NCBI GenBank assembly: GCA_000753455.2
Contig: LM994670.1
Location: 3,407,250-3,471,249 of the forward strand
From: Clostridium jeddahitimonense
Lineage (GTDB): Bacteria; Bacillota; Clostridia; Clostridiales; Clostridiaceae
Length of the DNA: 64,000 nt
Direction of reading: 5' to 3'
Numbering within the stretch: position 1 is the first letter of the stretch; each line of letters starts with the position of its first letter. Below, piece after piece: positions 45,110 through 54,176 of the stretch. The position numbers and the translations under genes are program-made. Under the pieces are notes generated by a model. It searched no databases. It had not been told where the DNA came from and worked only from the letters and a program-made list of their open reading frames with translations.

Positions 45110-46402
45110 ATGGGATTAATAAACAAAATTAAACCTGGAAGAATTATTGTATTAGGTTTCTTGCTAGTAATATTATTAGGAACCATGCTACTAATGCTGC
45201 CTATATCTATAAATGATGGTGCTAGTGTATCTTTAATAGATGCATTATTCACATCTACAAGTGCTGTTTGTGTAACAGGTTTAATAGCTATAGATACAGC
45301 AGATACTTTTACCGTATTTGGAAGAACTGTAGTAGCTATGCTAATTCAAATAGGAGGACTTGGCGTTACATCTGTCGGTGTTGGTTTTATTCTTTTAATG
45401 AGGAAAAAAGTAGGGATTAAGGAAAGAACTCTTATAAAAGAATCTATGAATTTAGACTCATTAAAAGGGCTTGTAAAATTAGTTAAGTCAGTCTTACTTT
45501 TAACATTAATCTTTGAAAGTATAGGTGTGATCTTAAGTTATATTGTATTTTCAAAGGATTATTCTCCCTTAGATGCTTTAGGAATAAGTATGTTCCATTC
45601 AATTGCTGCATTTAATAATTCAGGCTTTGATATATTGGGAAATCTTCAAAATTTAATACCTTATCAAAGTAATATACTCTTAAATTTAACTACTTGTGGA
45701 TTAATTATATTTGGTGGATTAGGATTTTTAGTTATTAAAGAGATTATTGAAAAAAGATCTTTTAAAAAATTTAGTCTACATACAAAGGTAGTTCTTATTA
45801 CCACAGGTATACTACTAGTAGTTGGAACTGTAGTATTAAAGTTTACTGAAGATATCACATGGCTTGGAGCTTTCTTTTTCAGTACATCTGCTAGAACAGC
45901 AGGCTTTAGCACTTACCCACTAAGTAATTTTACTAATGCAGGGTTATTTATATTAACTATTTTAATGTTCATAGGAGCATCCCCTGGATCAACTGGTGGT
46001 GGAATAAAGACGACAACTATATTTACTTTATATAAGAGTATTTATAGTACATCTACAAATAGACATTGTGTAGCTTTCAAAAGAAGAATTCCATCTAATG
46101 TAATATTGAAGGCCTTTAACATTACACTGTTAGCATTATTTGTAGTATGTATGGGAACATTTATTTTAAGCATTTTAGAGCCAACTTACACCTTTATGCA
46201 ATTGTTATTTGAAGTAACTAGTGCCTTTGGTACAGTAGGATTATCTACTGGAATAACTCCAAACCTTTCTGATCTAAGTAAGGTTATTATTTCATTAATT
46301 ATGTTTATTGGAAGATTAGGTCCTATGACCATAGCCACTATTTGGTATTTCAAAGAACCATCAAATGCATATTATTCAGAAGAAGCAGTTATAATAGGAT
46401 AG
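45110..46402 (+). CDS. ktrB: Potassium uptake protein, membrane subunit
   Basis: The K+-translocating subunit of the Ktr system, 430 residues with four M1-P-M2 repeats. Each repeat carries its selectivity-filter glycine segment: TSTSAVCVTGLIA, AFNNSGFDI, SARTAGFSTY and FGTVGLSTG. The start IKPGRIIVLGFLLVILLGT is typical of clostridial KtrB. AAGGAG lies nine bases before the ATG. The regulatory subunit follows after 11 bases. Many KtrAB systems are controlled by c-di-AMP through the KtrA RCK_C domain; I see no ydaO-type riboswitch in the leader. Confidence 0.95.
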   Translation: MGLINKIKPGRIIVLGFLLVILLGTMLLMLPISINDGASVSLIDALFTSTSAVCVTGLIAIDTADTFTVFGRTVVAMLIQIGGLGVTSVGVGFILLMRKKVGIKERTLIKESMNLDSLKGLVKLVKSVLLLTLIFESIGVILSYIVFSKDYSPLDALGISMFHSIAAFNNSGFDILGNLQNLIPYQSNILLNLTTCGLIIFGGLGFLVIKEIIEKRSFKKFSLHTKVVLITTGILLVVGTVVLKFTEDITWLGAFFFSTSARTAGFSTYPLSNFTNAGLFILTILMFIGASPGSTGGGIKTTTIFTLYKSIYSTSTNRHCVAFKRRIPSNVILKAFNITLLALFVVCMGTFILSILEPTYTFMQLLFEVTSAFGTVGLSTGITPNLSDLSKVIISLIMFIGRLGPMTIATIWYFKEPSNAYYSEEAVIIG

Positions 46403-46413
46403 GAGAAATTTTT

Positions 46414-47088
46414 ATGTTTAATTATAAATCAGTAGTAGAATTTGGGATAATCGGTATAGGAAGATTCGGATTTTCTTTAGCCAAAGCTTTAATAGAAGCA
46501 GGCAGAGAAGTTATAGTATTAGATTGCGATGAAAATAAAATAAAGCATATAAGATCGCTTACAGATAATGCTTTTGTTGTTGATAATTTAGACAAAGAAA
46601 CATTACAGGAAACTGGAATTCAAAACTGTAAAACTGTTTTCGTATGTATAGGTGAGAAAATAGATATAAGTATATTAACAACATTAAATGTTATTAATCT
46701 TGGAGTTCCTAGAGTAATTTCTAAAGCAATAACTTATGAACAAGGTTGCGTTTTAGAAAAGATAGGTGCTGAAGTTGTATATCCTGAAAGCGATATGGCT
46801 ATAAGAATCGCAAACAGACTATTAAACGAAGAAGCTTTAGAGTTTATTGAATTAAATAACGATATTCATATAGAAAAAGTAAAAATAACAAGTAAATTAG
46901 ATGGTAAAACAATAATTCAATCTAAAATACGTGATGATTTTAACTTAAACATTATAGCTATGGAAAGAGGTAGAAATACAATAATCGAAATTGATCCAAG
47001 CCATATACTTAGAGAAGACGATTTAATTGTAGTAATAGGAAAGAAAAATAATATAAGAAATCTCGAAGATTTTCTAGGTAATAAGTAA
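46414..47088 (+). CDS. ktrA: Potassium uptake protein, cytoplasmic RCK regulatory subunit
   Basis: A 224-residue RCK protein that forms the octameric ring gating KtrB. The N-terminal Rossmann domain has GIIGIGRFGFSLA and the acidic ligand in VIVLDCDE, for ATP/ADP or NAD(H). The RCK_C (TrkA_C) domain runs from about residue 140, ending DDLIVVIGKKNNI. The start at 46414 follows TAGGAG by nine bases, 11 bases after ktrB. A strong terminator follows. Order and spacing match the standard ktrB-ktrA operon of clostridia. Confidence 0.95.
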   Translation: MFNYKSVVEFGIIGIGRFGFSLAKALIEAGREVIVLDCDENKIKHIRSLTDNAFVVDNLDKETLQETGIQNCKTVFVCIGEKIDISILTTLNVINLGVPRVISKAITYEQGCVLEKIGAEVVYPESDMAIRIANRLLNEEALEFIELNNDIHIEKVKITSKLDGKTIIQSKIRDDFNLNIIAMERGRNTIIEIDPSHILREDDLIVVIGKKNNIRNLEDFLGNK

Positions 47089-47108
47089 ATATTAATTTCT
47101 AACACAAT

Positions 47109-47160
47109 AAAAAAATAGTAGCTCCAACCTAACTCAAAAGTTGGATAACTACTATTTTTT
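47109..47160 (+). terminator. Terminator of ktrBA
   Basis: Long interrupted stem AAAAAATAGTAG..CCAAC and GTTGG..ACTACTATTTTTT, beginning about 20 bases after the ktrA stop. Confidence 0.85.
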
Positions 47161-47162
47161 CT

Positions 47163-47294
47163 CTTCATGCAAGTAAACTTCTCACCTTTGACGAAGTCAA
47201 ACCTTTCACTTCACCGTATGTGACCTTTCACCTTTTGCCTAGCAGAACCTTTCCCCTCACCGAAGGTGACTTTTCTCCTTTGCGCCAGCAAACC
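47163..47294. repeat. Tandem array of about 23-bp mini-hairpin units
   Basis: Five clear units and one degenerate unit, 22-24 bp each. Every unit has a constant part close to CCTTTCACC and then a small inverted repeat whose arms change together: TTTGAC-gaa-GTCAAA (47187-47201), TCAC-cgtat-GTGA (47211-47223), TTTTGC-cta-GCAGAA (47233-47247, one G-T wobble), TCACC-gaa-GGTGA (47257-47269) and TTTGC-gcca-GCAAA (47279-47292). The array fills the gap between the ends of ktrA and the BcsB-like gene. There is no supported open frame. Confidence 0.85.
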
Positions 47295-47299
47295 AGACA

Positions 47300-49357
47300 T
47301 TACTTTCTATATTTCTTAAGCATCATAATCACAACTATTGCTATAGTTATAAATAATCCAATTGCTACAATAATGAATATTTCTCCTTCTTTATTTACTT
47401 TTATTTTTTCATCTTTTATTTCATCTACCTTTTCTTTGGTATTATAATATAAATCTTCAACAGAACCATTTCTATCAATTACTACTGTATCTCCTCTTAA
47501 TGATTTCGTAAGCGATAAATCATTTAAGTAGCTTGTAGCTAAATTTAAATCATTATTATCTGTTGCACTTATTACCATAGCTCCAAAGTCTGAGTTATAA
47601 GGCGATTTTATAAACTGTATAGAGGCTATTTGTGATGAATATTCTCCTATAAACTTAATTTTATCATTTGATTCAAATGCACTAAAATCACCATTAAACT
47701 TTAAGTTTAATTTACTATTTATATCTTTCAAAATATTATTTGTAGTAGGAGTTCCATAAATTATTACATTTGCCTTATTATCATCTTTATTAAACTCACT
47801 ATCTTTTATAATCTGGACATTTCCAAGATTATATTTTGTATCTCGTCCCATAAATGATACTATATTTGAAACATTACTTAGGTCATTTGAAGTCATAGTG
47901 TCTGGTATTATAATTTTCAAATCATTAAAGTTACTATCTAGTACAAAAGGATATGGATAATTGCTAAATGTTAATTCATTATTATCTTCATAATCAAATT
48001 GAATATATGAAGTATTTACTATATATGCCCATGGATTATCAACATCTCTAGTAACACATTGTAAATCTTTTACGTTTAAATCAAAGGCTACCTTTACTTG
48101 ATAATAGCTTTTCCCTAAAACATCACTTGGTATAGTAGCTTCAAATGTGTCATTATCCGCCTTATCAATATATAACCTCTTACTGCCTATAGGAATATCA
48201 TTTAAGTAAACTGTCATAAGGGACCTATCAAAATCTAGATTTTCAGCATATCTAACATCAAACTTTATCTTTGATCCTTCTGCAACAACTTTATTTTTAG
48301 GTATATTTATATCTAAAATTATCTCTTGATTAAAAGGCCCCTTTACCATTAGATTTTCATACCCTAAATCTTTTAAATATATTCTATCTGTTCTTTCTTG
48401 AGTTACTAAATCCTTAACGTCACTATCTTTATTTATAACTATAGATGAGCCATTCAATTTTTTTATTAAGTCATTACTAGTTATAAGCTTACTACCTTTT
48501 ATTAATAACTCCTCATCATTTGATATTAAAATTAACATCTTACTCTCTTTATTAAAAGGTGATTCTACCTGCTTTATTATACAATTATCATTTAATAAAC
48601 TCTTTTCATTATCATTAAAAAGCTTAAGTATATTTTCTGGTGAATCTGTACCTTTTCCAATAAATATAATATTATCATTTTTATTTTTCAAATTAGAATA
48701 TGTATTAAATTCAAATCTAAAATTATCATATTTTTTCCTTTCTCCAAAGTTAGCACTAAAAATCATTCCTGCACTTAATTCTGCTGATGAATAATTGTCT
48801 GGAACTAAAATCGAAGTAGTTAATCTTGATCCATTATCTTCTTTTAAATATGTATTACCAAATTGGCTTAATATATTGGGAGAATCTTTGTAAGAATATT
48901 TAACATCAACATTACTCTCTTTATGTATAACAAGCCAGTTTGCAGTATTAGCATCATCTCTACAAACTACATCTGAAATTGTCTTATATGACTTAACTGT
49001 AATTTTATTATATCCACTTTGAATTAAATCCTTTGGTATTTGTATAGCTACTTCTTTTTTATATTCTTTATTGCCATCTAACTTTTGAGAGGAAATAGGC
49101 GTATCATTTATTAATACTGTCACTGTAGAATAATCAATATCTAAAAGCTCACTTTTAGTTAATACTAGTTTTATCTTTGCATCCTCTACATCCCAATTAT
49201 CCTCTACAGTAAAAAACTTATCAGTACTACTTACTACTCCACTCATCTTAATATCTTTATCAAAGGAATAATTTTTAACGTTTTTTGTATCTGCCAAACA
49301 AGAAATACTACTTGATAGCCAAATAAACATTGCCATTATTAAAGTAATTATCCTCAT
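47300..49357 (-). CDS. BcsB-like exopolysaccharide synthase subunit (YdaN-like)
   Basis: A 685-residue exported protein with a signal peptide (MRIITLIMAMFIWLSSSIS), two BcsB-type carbohydrate-binding and flavodoxin-like tandem halves, and a C-terminal membrane helix with a basic tail (IFIIVAIGLFITIAIVVIMM). Repeated motifs are typical of BcsB: VTVLINDTPISSQKL and MTVYLNDIPIGSKRL, and again VVCRDDANTANWLVI and VTRDVDNPWAYIV. It should guide the nascent chain made by the adjacent GT2. The ATG at 49357 has TAGGAG upstream and starts 10 bases after the GT2 stop. It corresponds in position to ydaN of Bacillus subtilis. Confidence 0.85.
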   Translation of the reverse strand: MRIITLIMAMFIWLSSSISCLADTKNVKNYSFDKDIKMSGVVSSTDKFFTVEDNWDVEDAKIKLVLTKSELLDIDYSTVTVLINDTPISSQKLDGNKEYKKEVAIQIPKDLIQSGYNKITVKSYKTISDVVCRDDANTANWLVIHKESNVDVKYSYKDSPNILSQFGNTYLKEDNGSRLTTSILVPDNYSSAELSAGMIFSANFGERKKYDNFRFEFNTYSNLKNKNDNIIFIGKGTDSPENILKLFNDNEKSLLNDNCIIKQVESPFNKESKMLILISNDEELLIKGSKLITSNDLIKKLNGSSIVINKDSDVKDLVTQERTDRIYLKDLGYENLMVKGPFNQEIILDINIPKNKVVAEGSKIKFDVRYAENLDFDRSLMTVYLNDIPIGSKRLYIDKADNDTFEATIPSDVLGKSYYQVKVAFDLNVKDLQCVTRDVDNPWAYIVNTSYIQFDYEDNNELTFSNYPYPFVLDSNFNDLKIIIPDTMTSNDLSNVSNIVSFMGRDTKYNLGNVQIIKDSEFNKDDNKANVIIYGTPTTNNILKDINSKLNLKFNGDFSAFESNDKIKFIGEYSSQIASIQFIKSPYNSDFGAMVISATDNNDLNLATSYLNDLSLTKSLRGDTVVIDRNGSVEDLYYNTKEKVDEIKDEKIKVNKEGEIFIIVAIGLFITIAIVVIMMLKKYRK

Positions 49358-49367
49358 ATCATCACTC

Positions 49368-50624
49368 CTAAAATCTTTCTGTCTTATACCACTTAGCTTC
49401 TCTCTTATGAATAGCATCTGAAAAATATCCGATCATACCTTTTATAGCAACTACTAGCCACATTTGAGAATAGCTAAAATACATTATTGCAGCTAAAAAA
49501 ATATTTTCTAGTCCACCTTCACCCTTTTCCATACTTAAGGTAATACTTACTTGTAAAATAAATAAGACATAAGAAAGTATCCATATTACAAAAAAGTTAA
49601 ATGGCACATTTATCTCTATTATTTTAAAAATACCTAAAACAAAGATGATGTCTGAAAGTACCACTGATGTTAAGAAAAGAAAATATACTGAGAAAAAATA
49701 TAATATATCAAATAGGACTATATTTTGTTTTCCTTTAAATAAGTTTTTTATATACTTCACTAATACATATATATTTCCTTTAACCCATCTTGTTCTTTGC
49801 TTTAACCATACGTTAATTGTCTCTGGCTCTTGTTCCCATGTTACTGACTGTGGCACATATGTAATTCTTTGTCCCATCTTATAAATCCTAAAGCTTATCT
49901 CAGTATCCTCAGCAATAGCTTTAGTATCCCAACCGCCAAGCTTTTCTATAGTAGTCCTTCTTAAAACAAAGTTTGTTCCTGGAATAGTACATAAGCCTAA
50001 TAGTTGCTTTCTTCCTGCTTGAGCAATCCATTGAAAGCTTAAGGTTTCTATATTTATAAATTTAGTTAATATATTCTTATGCTTATTTCTAGTTCTAAAC
50101 TTGCCTATTACAGCTCCTAAACTTTCATCTCTAACTATAGTCTGAACTAAGTATCTAAGCGCTGTTTTTTCTGGAGTATTATCTGCATCATATATAGCGA
50201 TAAAATCGCCTTTTGCTTTTTGATATCCTATATTTAAAGCGTTAGATTTTCCCTTTCCTCCAGTTATATTATCTGTATTTATTATTGTAAAATTATATCT
50301 TCCATATCTATCTTTAATACTTTGAAGAATATCTTTAGAGTTGTCTGAAGAATTATCATTTATAACTATAAGCTCCATCTTATCTCTTGGATAATCTAAA
50401 GATAAAAGCGATTCTACAGTCTTACCAATAACCTTCCCTTCATTATGAGCAGGAACTAATATAGATACAAAAGGATATTCATTAAGCTTCTCATCTTTAA
50501 AACTTAAGCTTTTTAAATAATATATATATCCTCCTATAGCTAAAATTATATTAATCAGTAATATAGCCCATATTGATATTAAAGAAAATAAAAATATATA
50601 ATCCGTAAATTTTAATCCTTTCAC
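49368..50624 (-). CDS. Processive GT2 glycosyltransferase (YdaM-like)
   Basis: A 418-residue membrane polysaccharide synthase. An N-terminal helix precedes the GT2 domain with VSILVPAHNEGKVIGKTV, VINDNSSDNS, AIYDADNTPE (DxD), AEDTEISFR and the processivity motif KQRTRWVKGN. Three to four helices follow. The start is GTG at 50624 with AGGAG seven bases upstream. It lies between a DUF2334 gene and the BcsB-like gene, the order of ydaL-ydaM-ydaN in Bacillus and of the Listeria Pss locus. It has no PilZ domain, so c-di-GMP control probably comes through the GGDEF protein. The sugar is unknown. Confidence 0.88.
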   Translation of the reverse strand: MKGLKFTDYIFLFSLISIWAILLINIILAIGGYIYYLKSLSFKDEKLNEYPFVSILVPAHNEGKVIGKTVESLLSLDYPRDKMELIVINDNSSDNSKDILQSIKDRYGRYNFTIINTDNITGGKGKSNALNIGYQKAKGDFIAIYDADNTPEKTALRYLVQTIVRDESLGAVIGKFRTRNKHKNILTKFINIETLSFQWIAQAGRKQLLGLCTIPGTNFVLRRTTIEKLGGWDTKAIAEDTEISFRIYKMGQRITYVPQSVTWEQEPETINVWLKQRTRWVKGNIYVLVKYIKNLFKGKQNIVLFDILYFFSVYFLFLTSVVLSDIIFVLGIFKIIEINVPFNFFVIWILSYVLFILQVSITLSMEKGEGGLENIFLAAIMYFSYSQMWLVVAIKGMIGYFSDAIHKREAKWYKTERF

Positions 50625-50626
50625 TT

Positions 50627-52249
50627 TTATCTCCTTTTAAATTTTCTAGTGTTTATTCTTCTAAAGATAATAAAAATCACAAAGAACAATACTAAAACTA
50701 CTGTTATAAATATTATTACTACATCATTTATATCCTTTATAACTAAATCAAATTTTGAGATTTCATTTTTAGGTTTTGCTTTACTTTCATCATAACTACA
50801 CTCTATCTTCCCATTTTTAGATACTATGCTTATATCATCAATCTTCACGTAATTATCCATGGACTTTAAATCTAAAAACTTAACATCTTTATCTCTAAAA
50901 AAGCTTATACACTCTTTTAAGTAATTTATATCTAAATAAGGATGATAAAAGAAACCTCCAGTATATCCTCTTACCATAGATAATTTTTCAAAATTCTCTT
51001 TTATTTTTTCTACAGTGAAAATATCATCTTTATCTACGTAACCTAAATTTTCTGGAATAAATGTATTGAAAGCATCACTACCTCTTATAATGTATGGAAA
51101 GGTGCTAGTAGCAAATTTTTCATTATTATTTTGAAATTGCCCTATATAAGTTGAGAAGTATTTCCTTAGAACCTTGTACCCATCTATACTCATGGCATAA
51201 TGTGGTGCTTCAAAGCCTAAAGGATAAATTCCATTTTCTATACATAACCTTAGTCCACTTAATGCTCTATCTCTTATGTAAGTTTCCATATCCTCTTGGA
51301 TAGGCACATTATTTTCTATATCCCAGAACTCATATCCCTCACCACTTATTTCCTCTTCTCCTAACTGATGAGTATACCCATGAAGTATAACTGTACCACC
51401 TTTAGATTGCATATACTGAATATTCTCAACAAATTCTGGTACCATATCCAAAGTATTAATAGTTTTAGTTTCATGATCTAAAAAAGTAGGTATTAAAGCT
51501 ATTATAAAAGGTACATTTTCAGAATATAAATAATCAGCTACTTCTTTTAGGGCATCAGTATCTCTAAATGGATGTACATCTTCTATTCTTACGAAAATTT
51601 CCCCTTCCTTAAACTCTTTAATGTCATAAAAGTCATTTAAAGAATCATCAAAGATATATCCATTTTCTAAATCCCACCTTGATATATAATAAAGATTTTT
51701 TTCATTTATTATATATGGATATAAATTATAACCATCACTCATTGTAGCAATGCTACTGGATTTCGCTGATGGTTCTACTATATTAAAAGGGTATCCTAGA
51801 TCTATCACTATTTTCTTTTCTTTATACATTAGTTCAGTTATATTATTATTTTGAAAACTATATTTTATATCATACTTATTACTATACTCTAAATAGTCTT
51901 GTATTTTATCTCCTATCCAATAAATCTTATCTTCATACTTTGATAAATCTTCTAAGAACTGATTATTTACTATATCATTTTGAATATTTACCACAAAGAT
52001 AGAATCATATTTGTTTATGTCGCCATGTTCATATGAATTAATGTCTCTTTCACTTACATCACTATTAAAAACATATAAAAGTTCTTTTAAGTGATTAACA
52101 ATATTCTCATCATATCTAAACCTATTTTCATTTTCATAGATTATTAATGCCGATGTGTCTTCTTTTGAATCAGCATATACAACACTTGGCAATATATTCA
52201 ATACTATTAGCACTATTAGAGCTGATATAGTAACCTTTTTATACATCAT
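50627..52249 (-). CDS. DUF2334 polysaccharide deacetylase-like protein (YdaL-like)
   Basis: A 540-residue exported protein with a signal peptide (residues 1-26), an N-terminal domain to about 200, and a DUF2334 NodB-like domain. The latter holds FVRIEDVHPF (metal Asp), IIALIPTF, VILHGYTHQLG (two metal His) and FEAPHYAMS. A C-terminal membrane helix with a basic end anchors it. It probably deacetylates or otherwise trims the exopolysaccharide outside the membrane. The gene overlaps the GGDEF gene by 11 bases and is two bases from the GT2, so it is co-translated with them. Activity is inferred from the family. Confidence 0.85.
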   Translation of the reverse strand: MMYKKVTISALIVLIVLNILPSVVYADSKEDTSALIIYENENRFRYDENIVNHLKELLYVFNSDVSERDINSYEHGDINKYDSIFVVNIQNDIVNNQFLEDLSKYEDKIYWIGDKIQDYLEYSNKYDIKYSFQNNNITELMYKEKKIVIDLGYPFNIVEPSAKSSSIATMSDGYNLYPYIINEKNLYYISRWDLENGYIFDDSLNDFYDIKEFKEGEIFVRIEDVHPFRDTDALKEVADYLYSENVPFIIALIPTFLDHETKTINTLDMVPEFVENIQYMQSKGGTVILHGYTHQLGEEEISGEGYEFWDIENNVPIQEDMETYIRDRALSGLRLCIENGIYPLGFEAPHYAMSIDGYKVLRKYFSTYIGQFQNNNEKFATSTFPYIIRGSDAFNTFIPENLGYVDKDDIFTVEKIKENFEKLSMVRGYTGGFFYHPYLDINYLKECISFFRDKDVKFLDLKSMDNYVKIDDISIVSKNGKIECSYDESKAKPKNEISKFDLVIKDINDVVIIFITVVLVLFFVIFIIFRRINTRKFKRR

Positions 52250-53087
52250 ATTGAAGTTCCTCTTCCGCTCTTATCTTAAAATCTACAGCATCTTTAATAC
52301 TGTCATCATGTTCTAAAATAGCTATTTTAGTATCTACACTAACTCCATCCTTCTTCTCTTTTATTTTTAAATTAAGATCTGCTATTTTATCTTTTATTCT
52401 ATTTTTTACAACCTTAGCCCCTTCAACTTCAGTGCTAGGCATTATAATAGCTAAGGTATCATGTCCTATTGTATAAATCTCATCTTCATTTCTTACTGAA
52501 CTTATAATAACATCCCTTACAGATCTCTTTAAGACATTAGTTCCCTCAACTCCAATAATATCTTTTATTTCCTTATAATAAGGTAGTTTAATTAGCATTA
52601 ATGTACATTTACTTTTATGTCTAAGAGATTTACTAATCTCCTTTTCAAGTGCCTTATAAAATAACTTTACATTTCCCAAACCAGTTGCTTCATCTATAGT
52701 AACTAAGTTTTCATAATCATCTTTTAATTTCCTATTTTTCTCTTGAATAATGTTTATACTACTTTGTAGCTTTCCAGTAGTTAGGGTTACTATTGGTATT
52801 GAAATCATCCAAAGATATGAAATAATATCAATACTAACTCCTTTAACTAAGTTCATGTAAAATATGTAACTTGCATAAATAAATATTGTCATCGAAGCAC
52901 TAATTAAGCCAATAACAATCCCCCCCGCATAAGTTATCATTACAGAAAAGAAGGTTATACAAAGCATAACAAAATCTAATATTCTATTATTCTCATTTCT
53001 ATAAGGTATAAAAAATGAAAATATTATAAATAACTCTAATATCAAACTTAAAAAGTAAGAATCAATTCTAATCGAAAGTTTATTCAT
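52239..53087 (-). CDS. Membrane protein with degenerate GGDEF domain, likely c-di-GMP receptor (YdaK-like)
   Basis: A 282-residue protein with about four N-terminal membrane helices (residues 8-100), a short coil, then a GGDEF domain. The active-site motif is GHDTL (208-212) instead of GGDEF, so cyclase activity is unlikely. The allosteric I-site RxxD is intact as R199-N-E-D202, exactly five residues before it. This is the pattern of YdaK, which binds c-di-GMP to switch on exopolysaccharide synthesis. GGAGG lies 9 bases before the ATG. It heads the four-gene operon ending in the BcsB-like gene. Confidence 0.85.
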   Translation of the reverse strand: MNKLSIRIDSYFLSLILELFIIFSFFIPYRNENNRILDFVMLCITFFSVMITYAGGIVIGLISASMTIFIYASYIFYMNLVKGVSIDIISYLWMISIPIVTLTTGKLQSSINIIQEKNRKLKDDYENLVTIDEATGLGNVKLFYKALEKEISKSLRHKSKCTLMLIKLPYYKEIKDIIGVEGTNVLKRSVRDVIISSVRNEDEIYTIGHDTLAIIMPSTEVEGAKVVKNRIKDKIADLNLKIKEKKDGVSVDTKIAILEHDDSIKDAVDFKIRAEEELQYDV

Positions 53088-53266
53088 CTTTAGTTATCCT
53101 CCATAATACTATTAGACTAATTCTATCATATTTTTTAAATTATTTTAATTTAATTCTAGTATTAGTATTATTTTACGACTTTTTCCGTCATATTACCCAC
53201 TTAAATAATTTATAATTAAAAATTCTAAATTATAGATTTAAGAATAAATTCCCAAGTAGGAATTTC

Positions 53267-53295
53267 AAAAAAAAAGAAACTGCCTAAGCAGTTTC
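53267..53295 (-). terminator. Terminator of the second glucosaminidase-like gene
   Basis: Perfect 8-bp stem GAAACTGC / GCAGTTTC with a 4-base loop and an A run (53267-53275), giving a strong U tract on the minus strand. Confidence 0.85.
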
Positions 53296-53318
53296 CGCCT
53301 TAATTTAGAATAGAAAAT

Positions 53319-54176
53319 TTATAATTGTAAATTTTCTATATAATTAGCCTCCATAGAGTTAACCCTTTCTAGTAACTCCATAGCAATAGTATTTAGATTA
53401 TATGCCCACTGATTACCCTCACAGTATCTAACATTTACATCATAGATACTCGTCCCATTGTAATATTCTCCATCTTCAGACAAATACATTTCGTCTATAA
53501 GATTTGTTATATACTCTAGAGAATGATTCCAATCATTAAAGGTCGCCCATCCTCCTGTCGCTGACTTAACGCCTCCAATATTATTATTTAATAAGGCTAA
53601 ATCAGACGTTCCGTGACCTGACTCTTCCATGTTAAGAGCCATTAAAAATATTGCATTTACATTATGCTTACTTTCCATTTCATAATAAGAGTCCGATAAT
53701 ACTTGTAAGTTTGATCCTTCTAGCAAACTGTATATTTGCTCTCTTGATAAGTTACTCTTTTCTCTTAAATTGTATGGATTATATATTATTTCTTTATCTA
53801 TATCTTTCTTTTCGAATAATTCCTTAAGTAACTCATCTCTATCACTGACATTTAATTTTAAATTATTCATTGATTCTAATAAGTCATATTCATCATTAAT
53901 ATTATGAATTCCATTAACCTTTTGTATATTAGTATCAGTATTACTTTCTGCTTCGCCTGGTATATCTATAACTACGCTAGCTTTAGTTGTCCCATCCTCA
54001 ACTTCGCTTTCATATACCTTTAAAGAATCATTATATCTACTCTTACTTTCTACAGTGAGATTCCTCACCCCTGTTACTGGTTCTAATGTGCTTTCTAGTG
54101 TGCTATTAGTTCCTGATAATAAAGTCATCATGTATATAGCACATAGAAATTTTGATACAACTATAATAAATAACAC
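53319..54176 (-). CDS. Secreted glucosaminidase-domain protein, longer paralogue
   Basis: It shares the LREKSNLSREQIYSLLEG linker and the glucosaminidase domain (NAIFLMALNMEESGHG, NNIGGVKS, SIYDVNVRYC) with the protein at 26684-27337, but has an extra acidic 100-residue linker. The N-terminus is hydrophobic (FIIVVSKFLCAIYMMTLLS) and fits an export signal. The start is unclear: the GTG at 54176 lies inside the AGGAG ribosome site. The next usual codon is an ATG 15 codons on, inside the signal, while an ATT at 54167 has ideal spacing. It follows, on the same strand, a collapsed LCP gene. Probably a peptidoglycan hydrolase. Confidence 0.82.
   Translation of the reverse strand: MLFIIVVSKFLCAIYMMTLLSGTNSTLESTLEPVTGVRNLTVESKSRYNDSLKVYESEVEDGTTKASVVIDIPGEAESNTDTNIQKVNGIHNINDEYDLLESMNNLKLNVSDRDELLKELFEKKDIDKEIIYNPYNLREKSNLSREQIYSLLEGSNLQVLSDSYYEMESKHNVNAIFLMALNMEESGHGTSDLALLNNNIGGVKSATGGWATFNDWNHSLEYITNLIDEMYLSEDGEYYNGTSIYDVNVRYCEGNQWAYNLNTIAMELLERVNSMEANYIENLQL

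Noticed and set aside
47163..47294. Mini-hairpin array as a CRISPR array
   Set aside because: The units are only 22-24 bp with no unique spacers of equal length, and no cas genes are in the window.
47220..47447. Plus-strand open frame over the mini-hairpin array
   Set aside because: It is an accident of the repeat sequence and runs into the antisense strand of the BcsB-like gene.
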